Source: Chitinophaga pinensis (GTDB lineage Bacteria > Bacteroidota > Bacteroidia > SXHM01). Taken from it: DNA of 5,120 bases. The stretch spans positions 1 through 5,120 of the forward strand of contig CAMDBK010000226.1 of the NCBI GenBank assembly GCA_945889235.1, given 5' to 3'. The notes below the pieces were generated by a model. It saw only the letters and a program-made list of their open reading frames with translations, was not told where the DNA came from and made no database searches. Both the position numbers and the translations under genes were made by a program. Numbering within the stretch: the first letter of the stretch is position 1; each line of letters starts with the position of its first letter. This document shows, in pieces, positions 1-5,120 of this stretch.

Positions 1-90
1 GTCATTGCGAGCGCAGCGAAGCAATCTCTTGATTGTATTCCAATATATTATTATAGGATTGCTTCGGTAGTTCCTCCCTCGCAATGACGG
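1..90. repeat. Imperfect inverted repeat (family A), hairpin-forming
   Basis: Two stem blocks face each other around an AT-rich centre. GTCATTGCGAG at 1-11 is the exact reverse complement of 78-88, and CGAAGCAATC at 17-26 is the exact reverse complement of 57-66. Between the blocks the spacers are unequal, 5 nt on the left and 11 nt on the right, giving an internal loop. The right arm ends just before the stop codon of the DUF445 gene (92-94), so that gene's transcript would fold this hairpin straight after translation ends. From general knowledge, GTCATTGCGAG...GAAGCAATC elements are dispersed intergenic repeats in many bacterial genomes. The left arm begins at base 1, so the element may extend beyond the window. 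No transposase is present. A role as a 3' stabiliser or terminator is inference. Confidence 0.85.
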
Positions 91-91
91 G

Positions 92-703
92 CTACAACAA
101 ATACACCAACACCACCTGCACAATCCCAATCAGCAGCCCTATTACACCACCGATATATTCTATAAAACGAAACTCTTTTTGAAGAATACTCTTCAACAAT
201 TCTTCTAATTTATCCGGAGGAAGTTCAGCAACTTTTTTACGCACAATTTCTTCAACGTTAAGTTCGCGTTCAATATTCTGAACATAGTGTTCAATCACTT
301 CAGGCGCTACTTTTTCTACTTCATAAATCAGGTCATCTTTTATTTTATTCTTTCTGTTCTTACCAACAAAAATAGAAGTGATGGGATAATTTTTCGGGAA
401 CGTAACATTCAGGTATTCGTCAATTTTTATCTCTACCGCATTGCGAATGGTATCAAGGTTATCAGGATGTTCCATGCGTTGGCGTATATCTTTTGAAGAA
501 AATAATTCACTCGAAACCATATTGCCTATTTTCTCTGCAACACGCTGCTGGTTTTTTGGAAAAACTCCCTGAATATTAAAAAATAATATCCTCACTTTTT
601 TCGTTGGCCTGAATAACATAACAATAGCTATCCAATTGGTGAACCACCCAATCAATCCTGAAATAACGGGGATAAGAATAATGTTGAGCCAATTCAATTC
701 CAT
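92..703 (-). CDS. DUF445 family membrane protein (short form)
   Basis: This 203-residue protein belongs to the DUF445 (YheB/YjiN-like) family of membrane proteins, whose biochemical function is not established. Three signatures support the call. An N-terminal membrane segment (about residues 5-30) carries the hallmark GWFTNWIAIVMLFRP at 19-33. GVFPKNQQRVAEKIG follows at 46-60. The C-terminal block (about 148-196) ends in FRFIEYIGGVIGLLIGIVQ and forms the second membrane helix (about 183-203). The middle is hydrophilic and helical. The protein is much shorter than the roughly 370-440-residue YheB and YjiN, but both family-defining ends are intact, so it looks like a natural short form rather than a fragment. 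The ATG at 701-703 is the best start because the membrane helix begins just after it; no clear Shine-Dalgarno is visible, as is usual in Bacteroidota. It is divergent from the hydrolase gene and probably monocistronic. Family assignment is firm; the role is unknown. Confidence 0.88.
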   Translation of the reverse strand: MELNWLNIILIPVISGLIGWFTNWIAIVMLFRPTKKVRILFFNIQGVFPKNQQRVAEKIGNMVSSELFSSKDIRQRMEHPDNLDTIRNAVEIKIDEYLNVTFPKNYPITSIFVGKNRKNKIKDDLIYEVEKVAPEVIEHYVQNIERELNVEEIVRKKVAELPPDKLEELLKSILQKEFRFIEYIGGVIGLLIGIVQVVLVYLL

Positions 704-719
704 AAATAATTAATTGTGG

Positions 720-781
720 ATTTCGAATTTTAAATTGCGGATTAACCGACAATTCGCAATTTAAAACCCGCAATCCGAAAT
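720..781. repeat. Imperfect inverted repeat (family B) in the divergent intergenic gap
   Basis: The inner stem pairs 728-743 (TTTTAAATTGCGGATT) with 751-766 around a 7-nt loop (744-750). The only departure from perfect pairing is a G-T wobble at 740/754. An outer stem pairs 720-725 (ATTTCG) with 776-781 (CGAAAT), with unequal spacers of 2 and 9 nt between the two stems. The right half contains the extra piece that makes the element asymmetric. It lies 17 bp upstream of the DUF445 start codon. If the candidate promoter at 798-825 is real, the hairpin sits in the 5' untranslated region of that gene. The sequence is unrelated to the repeats at 1-90 and 1871-1939. A dispersed intergenic repeat is the likeliest identity, but copies elsewhere cannot be checked here. 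Confidence 0.8.
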
Positions 782-797
782 GTTGTTAATTTCAGCA

Positions 798-825
798 TAA
801 AGGTAGAAGCGTTACAGGTAGTCAA
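798..825 (-). promoter_or_regulatory. Candidate Bacteroidota promoter for the DUF445 gene
   Basis: Read on the minus strand, a -33-like TTG (823-825) is followed after 17 nt by TACCTTTA (798-805). This matches the Bacteroidota -7 consensus TAnnTTTG at all but the last position. It would give a leader of roughly 90 nt containing inverted repeat B. The match is good but imperfect and the region is AT-rich, so confidence is moderate. Confidence 0.45.
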
Positions 826-870
826 CTATGATTAGTATCACTAATTTTCAACAAAAGGCGTGAAAAACTT

Positions 871-878
871 TATTTTAG
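871..878 (+). promoter_or_regulatory. Candidate -7 element for the hydrolase gene
   Basis: TATTTTAG differs from the Bacteroidota -7 consensus TAnnTTTG at one position and ends 4 nt before the ATG at 883. Transcription from it would start at or next to the start codon, giving a leaderless or nearly leaderless mRNA. No TTG sits at the expected -33 distance; only a T-rich stretch around 845-850 is present. The assignment is therefore weak. Confidence 0.3.
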
Positions 879-882
879 CCGC

Positions 883-1875
883 ATGAGAATATTAAAATGG
901 ATTGGAATTATTTTAGTGGTTGTCGTTGCAATTTATCTTGTCGGACCAACACCTGGAAAATTTGTTCCCGACACAAATCTTCCGACTATTACGGGAGATG
1001 CCGCTGCACTTGAAAAACAAATTGCTGAAAAAGAAAATGCTTTTAAAACCCTGCGACCTGATAACGAAGCGCGTATTATCTGGGCTGACAGCACTAAAAA
1101 TAAAACAGAATGGAGCATTGTTTATCTCCACGGATTTTCAGCATCATGGAAAGAAGGCGACCCTGTTGTTTTAGATTTGGCAAAACGCTATGGCTGCAAT
1201 TTATACCTCTCGCGCCTTTACGCACACGGCTTGGATACTGCAGAAAACATGGTAAATCTTACCGCTGATAAATTTTTACAAAGCGCGAAACAAGCATTGG
1301 CAATCGGTAAAGAAATAGGAGAGAAGGTGATGGTAGTTACCTGCTCAACTGGAGGAACATTAGGATTATATCTTGCTTCATCAGAAAAAAATATGGATGC
1401 GCTTGTTTTATATTCACCCAACGTAAAAATTTATGACCCTACTGCTGCCATGCTTGATAAACCCTGGGGTTTGCAGATTGCAAGAGCAGTTACCGGCAGT
1501 AAGTATCGTGGGTGGGAAGCAACCGAAGAAAAGAAAAAATATTTTACAACATATTATCGAATGGAGGCATTGATTGAATTGCAATCAATGATTTCACACA
1601 CCATGAAAAAAGAAACGTTTGAAAAAATTATCTGTCCTGTTTTTCTGGGTTATTACTACAAAAATGAAGCGGAGCAGGACAAAGTTGTTTCAATAAAAGC
1701 CATGCAGGAAATGTTTGCACAACTTGGAACTGCGACAGAAAAGAAAAGAGAAATTCCTTTTCCAGAGGCTGGTGATCATGTGATTTGCTCTGCTTTTAAT
1801 TCAAAAGATATTGCAGGCGTAGAGCGTGAGACGTTTAAATTTTGTGATGAGGTTATTGGATTGAAAAAGAAATAG
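883..1875 (+). CDS. Membrane-anchored alpha/beta hydrolase (putative esterase/lipase)
   Basis: This 330-residue protein is a serine hydrolase of the alpha/beta fold; its substrate is unknown. An uncleaved-looking hydrophobic helix (about residues 7-21), preceded by Arg and Lys, probably anchors it in the inner membrane with the catalytic domain in the periplasm. The fold begins with the oxyanion-hole strand YLHGFSAS (81-88). The nucleophile elbow TCSTGG (153-158) places the catalytic serine at 155. A variable lid-like section follows (about 181-250). Asp266 in EQDKVVS and His299 in GDHV complete a plausible triad in the right order and spacing. The elbow has Thr where the usual GxSxG has its first Gly. 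The ATG at 883 is the only start that keeps the N-terminal helix. The gene converges on sucC, and its stop codon lies inside the left arm of repeat C. An acyl-ester hydrolase is the safest description; a peptidase or thioesterase cannot be excluded. Confidence 0.85.
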   Translation: MRILKWIGIILVVVVAIYLVGPTPGKFVPDTNLPTITGDAAALEKQIAEKENAFKTLRPDNEARIIWADSTKNKTEWSIVYLHGFSASWKEGDPVVLDLAKRYGCNLYLSRLYAHGLDTAENMVNLTADKFLQSAKQALAIGKEIGEKVMVVTCSTGGTLGLYLASSEKNMDALVLYSPNVKIYDPTAAMLDKPWGLQIARAVTGSKYRGWEATEEKKKYFTTYYRMEALIELQSMISHTMKKETFEKIICPVFLGYYYKNEAEQDKVVSIKAMQEMFAQLGTATEKKREIPFPEAGDHVICSAFNSKDIAGVERETFKFCDEVIGLKKK

Positions 1876-1939
1876 AACGCGGTTGACGCGAAATAACGGA
1901 TAAAAATTGATTTAAAATCAGCGTCATCCGCGTTCTATT
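1871..1939. terminator. Long inverted repeat (family C), probable bidirectional terminator
   Basis: The arm at 1871-1889 (AATAGAACGCGGTTGACGC) is the reverse complement of 1921-1939 with a single mismatch in 19 bp. The two arms enclose a 31-nt AT-rich centre that contains a small palindrome of its own (1908-1920). The element fills nearly the whole gap between two convergent genes. The hydrolase stop codon (1873-1875) is inside the left arm, and the sucC stop (1944-1946) is 4 bp past the right arm. On both strands the stem is followed by a T-rich run: 1940-1950 for the plus transcript, and the complement of 1862-1870 for the minus transcript. A bidirectional terminator is therefore plausible, although the loop is long for a classical intrinsic terminator. 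The GCGTCATCCGCGTT core resembles dispersed intergenic repeats seen in Bacteroidota genomes, which is recollection and not a search. Confidence 0.75.
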
Positions 1940-1943
1940 ATTT

Positions 1944-3134
1944 CTATTTTAACACTTCTTTCACCGCATCAGCAGCTTCCTGCAGCTGAATTGCTGATTT
2001 TACTTTCAATCCTGAATCATCAATAATTTTTTTTGCTTCCACTGCGTTTGTTCCCTGAAGACGAACGATGATTGGAATTTTTATTTCACCAATATTTTTG
2101 TAGGCATCTACAATTCCCTGTGCTACACGATCGCAGCGAACGATGCCGCCAAAAATATTTACAAGAATTGCCTTTACAGTAGGGTCTTTCAGAATAATAC
2201 GGAAAGCTTTTTCAACGCGCTCTGCATTGGCAGTTCCGCCAACATCAAGGAAGTTAGCAGGCTCACCACCCGAAAGTTTGATGATGTCCATGGTTGCCAT
2301 CGCAAGTCCCGCACCATTTACCATGCAACCAACGTTACCATCTAATTTCACATAATTCAAATCGTATTCACCCGCTTCCACTTCGGTTGGGTCTTCTTCA
2401 CTTTTGTCGCGCATGGCAAGATAATCAGGGTGACGGTAAAGCGCGTTGTCATCTATGTTCACTTTTGCATCAACGGCAATTATTTTATCGTCAGATGTTT
2501 TTAAAACAGGATTGATTTCAAACATGGATGAATCAGATGCTACATAAGCTTTGTAGAGTGCATCTACAAATTTGGTCATCTCTTTAAATGCTTTGCCTGA
2601 CAAGCCGAGGTTAAACGCAATCTTCCGCGACTGAAATGCCTGTAATCCAACTTTAGGGTCAATCTCTTCCTTGAAAATTTTTTCAGGAGTTTTGTGCGCC
2701 ACTTCTTCAATGTCCATTCCTCCTTCGGTGCTGTACATAATTATATTGCGTCCGGTTTGGCGGTTAAGTAATACGCTCATATAAAACTCAGCAGTTTTAC
2801 TTTCACCGGGATAATAAACGTCTTCAGCAATCAGTACTTTGTTAACTTTTTTACCCTGTGGTCCGGTTTGTGGCGTTATCAGCTGCATTCCAATAATTGC
2901 TTTTGATTTTTCCAACACTTCATCAATGTTTTTTGCAAGCTTTACTCCACCGCCTTTTCCGCGTCCGCCTGCATGTATCTGCGCTTTCACCACCCACCAG
3001 TTTGTTCCTGTTTCTGTGTGTAATTGTTTTGCTGCTGCCACTGCGCTTTCAGGTGATTCGGCAACAATGCCGCGCTGCACTTGAACACCAAAACTTTTTA
3101 AAATAGATTTCCCTTGATACTCGTGAATGTTCAT
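1944..3134 (-). CDS. sucC: Succinyl-CoA synthetase (succinate-CoA ligase), ADP-forming-type beta subunit
   Basis: SucC is the beta subunit of the TCA-cycle enzyme that interconverts succinyl-CoA and succinate with substrate-level phosphorylation; it needs the alpha subunit SucD. The 396-residue product is close to the 388 of E. coli SucC and matches it along its whole length. It opens with MNIHEYQGK. The ATP-grasp nucleotide-binding section is WVVKAQIHAGGRGKGGG (47-63, with Lys50). STEGGMDIEEVA is at 135-146. The metal-binding segments are FEINPV (205-210, Asn208) and DAKVNIDDNALYRHPD (222-237, Asp222). The C-terminal ligase domain carries MVNGAGLAMATMDIIKLSGG (271-290), EPANFLDVGG (291-300) and NIFGGIVRCD (326-335). 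No key residue is missing. Nucleotide preference (ADP or GDP) cannot be settled from sequence alone. sucD is not adjacent. The gene has its own upstream promoter and is probably transcribed alone. The ATG at 3132-3134 matches the family start exactly. Confidence 0.98.
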   Translation of the reverse strand: MNIHEYQGKSILKSFGVQVQRGIVAESPESAVAAAKQLHTETGTNWWVVKAQIHAGGRGKGGGVKLAKNIDEVLEKSKAIIGMQLITPQTGPQGKKVNKVLIAEDVYYPGESKTAEFYMSVLLNRQTGRNIIMYSTEGGMDIEEVAHKTPEKIFKEEIDPKVGLQAFQSRKIAFNLGLSGKAFKEMTKFVDALYKAYVASDSSMFEINPVLKTSDDKIIAVDAKVNIDDNALYRHPDYLAMRDKSEEDPTEVEAGEYDLNYVKLDGNVGCMVNGAGLAMATMDIIKLSGGEPANFLDVGGTANAERVEKAFRIILKDPTVKAILVNIFGGIVRCDRVAQGIVDAYKNIGEIKIPIIVRLQGTNAVEAKKIIDDSGLKVKSAIQLQEAADAVKEVLK

Positions 3135-3182
3135 TTAGATTAAGTTTTGAAAGTGTAAATGTTTAGAATGTTTTTAGGTTGG

Positions 3183-3211
3183 CAAAAGTAAATTCTTTTT
3201 GTGATTTACAA
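3183..3211 (-). promoter_or_regulatory. Bacteroidota-type promoter of sucC
   Basis: On the minus strand, TTG (3209-3211) is followed after 18 nt by TACTTTTG (3183-3190), a perfect match to the Bacteroidota vegetative promoter consensus TTG...TAnnTTTG. Forty-eight nucleotides separate the -7 box from the sucC ATG, so the leader would be about 40-45 nt. It lies in the short gap after the upstream secreted-protein gene, so sucC need not depend on read-through. Confidence 0.75.
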
Positions 3212-3239
3212 GACTGAAAATAAAACACAAAAATCCTTT

Positions 3240-4964
3240 TTATCTTATTACTGTAATATATCCAGTTTGTTCAATATTGCCAAGGCTTCCGTTGTTTTTT
3301 ATTTTCAGGATGTAGAAGTAGGTTCCGGCTGAAAGTAGAACACCTGAATTTGTTCTTCCATCCCAGTTCAGTTCTTTTGCTTTTTGTTCGTAAACAACTT
3401 GTCCGTTGCGATTAAAAATTCTAATTCTGTAATTTTCAACACCGTTATTTTTTAAACTTAAATAATCATTTATGCCATCACCGTTAGGTGTTATAACATT
3501 TGAAATATCAATGACCTGTTGAATGTTTACCTCGATAGTATCTGAAGATACGCAGCCATATTGATTTTCAACGGTAAGTGTAACTAAATAAATTCCTTCT
3601 GAATCATAGGTGTGATTTGTTTCACTCATGCTTTCACTGTTGCCATCACCTAAATCCCAAAACCAGGTTACTATGCTGTTGTCGCCTGAAATAGTGCTGA
3701 AATTTATTGAACTTCCGGTTGTGAAATTTCCAGATGCTGATGCTTCAGCTACAGGATGGGAAGTTACATTGATTATAATAGAATCAATGTCTGTCTGGGT
3801 GCAGTACGGATTGCTTACTGTAACTGTATATTCAGTAGTGTCAGATGGTGAAGCATTGATTGATTGTGTAGTTGCTCCATTGCTCCACAAAAAATTCTGA
3901 CCACCATTTGCTGCTGTAATTGAAATGCTGTCTCCTTCACAAATTATTTCATCAATTCCTGCATAAGCATAAGGAATTTGTCCGACCTGCACTGATACAA
4001 TTTGGGAAGCCGCTGAACAACCATTTTGTGCGGTTGCTTCTACTGAATAGTTTGCAAAATCAATGACTGTTATTGATACACCTGTTGTTCCGGGCATATT
4101 AATTCCGTTACGAAACCATTGATAACCGGAAGCATTTGGTGATGAAGCAATAAGCCTTACACTATCGCCCTCACAAAAATTAATAATTCCATTCGGGTTA
4201 ATATTTACTAAAGGCAGAGGAAGGGTTTCAATATCTAAAGCCCCTGAAATGCCTGAACATCCGTTGGAATCTGTTACGGTTACTGAAAAATTTCCGGTTG
4301 AATAAACAGTTATATTTTGTGTGGTTTCACCGCTTGGTAACCATAAATAAGTTTCATAAGCACTTACTGATAACACGGTGCTGTCACCTTCGCAGAATGT
4401 TGCTGACCCGTCTATTGTTATCACTGGAGCTGGGTTGCTGCTGACAATTATATCAAGCGTATCTGAGTTTCCGCGACAGCCATTAACGTGGTAAATTGTT
4501 ACAGCATACATGCCTGAAGAAGTAACAGTTATTGATTGTGTTGTTTCACCTCCGGAACTCCAGAGGTATCCTTCAGCAACGGATGAGGTAAGTATTACAC
4601 TATCGCCTTCACAAAATGAAAGAGATCCGCTTGCAGTTATTAACGGGGTTTCAGGGTTTTCATTTACGGTTACATCTATTGAAGATGAGACTTCAGTATT
4701 TCCTAACGAATCGGTTACGGTTACATAATAGTTTCCCGAAACCGTTATAATAATACTTTGAGTTGTTTCACCGTTTGGCGACCAAATATTTCCTGTTAAA
4801 GAAGATGAAGTAAGTGTAACACTTTCGCCTGCGCAGAATGTAGTAGGTCCGTCAGGAGTAATAACAGGAACGGACAGTTCGAATGAATTTATTCTTGAGA
4901 AGTTTGCTGCTGAGCCCTTGAATAAACTACTTAATAAAAAGCAAATAAATAAAAACCTGCGCAT
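3240..4964 (-). CDS. Secreted/surface protein with five Ig-like repeats, a PKD domain and a T9SS type-B sorting domain
   Basis: This 574-residue protein is built as a type IX secretion substrate. It has an N-terminal signal peptide (MRRFLFICFLLSSLFKGSAA, likely cut near residue 20). Five Ig-like repeats of about 72-78 residues follow (about 33-400), each opening with a version of FCEGDSVxL and carrying an xLWxxxGxTTQSI strand. A PKD domain spans about 403-482, with WFWDLGDGNSES at 434-445 and HTYDSEGIYLVTLTV at 451-465. The gliding-motility-type C-terminal domain (about 486-574) contains ITPNGDGIND, YRIRIFNRNGQVVYE, NWDGRTNSG and LSAGTYFYILK. By family knowledge this domain directs export through T9SS and attachment to or release from the cell surface. 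No enzymatic domain is present, so an adhesin or structural role is inferred. The start is placed at the ATG at 4962-4964 because it directly precedes the signal peptide; a TTG 14 codons upstream would bury the signal and overlap the preceding gene. Confidence 0.92.
   Translation of the reverse strand: MRRFLFICFLLSSLFKGSAANFSRINSFELSVPVITPDGPTTFCAGESVTLTSSSLTGNIWSPNGETTQSIIITVSGNYYVTVTDSLGNTEVSSSIDVTVNENPETPLITASGSLSFCEGDSVILTSSVAEGYLWSSGGETTQSITVTSSGMYAVTIYHVNGCRGNSDTLDIIVSSNPAPVITIDGSATFCEGDSTVLSVSAYETYLWLPSGETTQNITVYSTGNFSVTVTDSNGCSGISGALDIETLPLPLVNINPNGIINFCEGDSVRLIASSPNASGYQWFRNGINMPGTTGVSITVIDFANYSVEATAQNGCSAASQIVSVQVGQIPYAYAGIDEIICEGDSISITAANGGQNFLWSNGATTQSINASPSDTTEYTVTVSNPYCTQTDIDSIIINVTSHPVAEASASGNFTTGSSINFSTISGDNSIVTWFWDLGDGNSESMSETNHTYDSEGIYLVTLTVENQYGCVSSDTIEVNIQQVIDISNVITPNGDGINDYLSLKNNGVENYRIRIFNRNGQVVYEQKAKELNWDGRTNSGVLLSAGTYFYILKIKNNGSLGNIEQTGYITVIR
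3765..4868 (-). repeat. Five tandem Ig-like protein repeats within the secreted-protein gene
   Basis: FC/IC motifs at residues 43, 117, 190, 263 and 341 mark five repeats spaced 72-78 residues apart. The TTQSI-type segment recurs in repeats 1, 2, 3 and 5 (residues 67-71, 141-145, 214-218 and 365-369). At the DNA level the gTTGTTTCACC-like stretches around 4545 and 4765 remain recognisable, but the repeats have clearly diverged. Repeat 4 is the most different, with a YQWFRNG strand instead. Repeats 2-5 each have a second Cys (163, 236, 315, 388) near the end, whereas repeat 1 has LGN where the others have NGC or similar. Confidence 0.8.
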
Positions 4965-4992
4965 CTGTTTCAAGGCTTGAATACCTGTAAAA

Positions 4993-5120
4993 TCAGGTTG
5001 TTCCAATCATCTTGAACTTCAGTTTGGTGAGTTCAGAGAAAATTTGTCCTGCATCCAGCATGTCATCATCGTCATCATCATACCGCCAGTGTACTTCAAC
5101 TTCTCTTTTTTCATCAACAA
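4993..5120 (-). CDS. SiaC/DUF1987 family regulatory phosphoprotein, C-terminal part (runs off the window)
   Basis: An open frame enters from the right edge and ends at TGA (4993-4995), giving the last 41 residues. They include VEVHWRYDDDDDDMLDAG followed by a short hydrophobic tail (FSELTKLKFKMIG). This matches the recognisable end of DUF1987/SiaC proteins, in which a V-x-W-x-Y strand leads into an acidic run, DML-(E/D)-AG, and a final beta strand. In Pseudomonas aeruginosa, SiaC is phosphorylated by SiaB, dephosphorylated by the PP2C-type phosphatase SiaA, and activates the diguanylate cyclase SiaD. Whether that circuit exists here is unknown, because the phosphorylation site and neighbouring genes lie outside the window. 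The stop is 28 nt from the start of the secreted-protein gene on the same strand, so co-transcription is possible. The tail is short, but the motif is distinctive. Confidence 0.75.
   Translation of the reverse strand, partial: VDEKREVEVHWRYDDDDDDMLDAGQIFSELTKLKFKMIGTT

Noticed and set aside
1..90. Terminal inverted repeats of an insertion sequence or MITE
   Set aside because: No transposase and no visible target-site duplication, and the left side is cut by the window edge. A dispersed palindromic repeat is the simpler reading.
576..773. Minus-strand 65-residue open frame spanning the DUF445 start region and repeat B
   Set aside because: It overlaps the real gene in another frame and much of it is a translation of the inverted repeat; no domain or coding signal is recognisable.
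920..1174. Plus-strand frame-shifted open frame inside the hydrolase gene
   Set aside because: The hydrolase frame carries all conserved motifs without interruption, so this is a shadow and not evidence of a frameshift.
2839..3106. Plus-strand open frames opposite sucC
   Set aside because: They are antisense shadows of a strongly conserved gene, with no recognisable protein features.
3231..3243. Small A/T hairpin (five A-T pairs, 3-nt loop) at the end of the secreted-protein gene considered as a terminator
   Set aside because: The stem is made only of A-T pairs and overlaps the stop codon; it is too weak to call a terminator.
3765..4868. CRISPR-like or DNA-level satellite array suggested by recurring ttcacc/tcacaaaa words
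   Set aside because: The words come from diverged codons of tandem Ig-like protein repeats (FCEGDS and GETTQSI segments) with an open reading frame throughout.
4965..5006. A 14-codon N-terminal extension of the secreted protein beginning at a TTG (5004-5006)
   Set aside because: It would place polar residues before the signal peptide and overlap the end of the DUF1987 gene. The ATG at 4962-4964 directly precedes a normal signal peptide.
1..5120. A new multi-gene defence or metabolic system
   Set aside because: The genes are recognisable, differently oriented and separated by promoters or hairpins; nothing links them into one undescribed system.

Overview
The window is a stretch of bacterial chromosome that almost certainly comes from the phylum Bacteroidota, probably an environmental or uncultivated lineage. 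Four things point there. A large secreted protein ends in a type IX secretion (T9SS) type-B sorting domain of the gliding-motility class. One gene has a textbook Bacteroidota promoter (TTG, 18 bp spacer, TACTTTTG). A partial gene at the right edge belongs to the SiaC/DUF1987 family, which is common in this phylum. Ribosome-binding sites are weak and AT-rich, and the intergenic DNA carries hairpin-forming repeats. The species cannot be named from the sequence.

Layout from left to right: positions 1-90 hold an imperfect inverted repeat. Next is a minus-strand gene for a short DUF445 membrane protein (92-703). A 179-bp divergent gap (704-882) holds a second, different inverted repeat and candidate promoters in both directions. 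A plus-strand gene for a membrane-anchored alpha/beta hydrolase follows (883-1875). It converges on minus-strand sucC (1944-3134), with a third, strong inverted repeat between them that probably terminates both transcripts. sucC has its own promoter in the 105-bp gap upstream. Further right is a minus-strand gene for a 574-residue surface or secreted protein with five Ig-like repeats, a PKD domain and a T9SS sorting domain (3240-4964). At the edge is the last part of a minus-strand SiaC/DUF1987 gene (4993-5120).

The genes do not form one pathway. sucC is a housekeeping TCA-cycle gene without sucD beside it. The hydrolase and DUF445 genes are separately transcribed envelope-protein genes. The secreted protein may be read through from the DUF1987 gene, because only 28 nt separate them on the same strand and no promoter is visible between them. 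No gap exceeds 300 bp. I see no mobile-element gene, CRISPR array, tRNA or rRNA, and no convincing new multi-gene system. The most notable features are three unrelated hairpin repeats in three of the intergenic gaps, the DUF1987 tail next to a T9SS cargo gene, and an atypical nucleophile elbow in the hydrolase.
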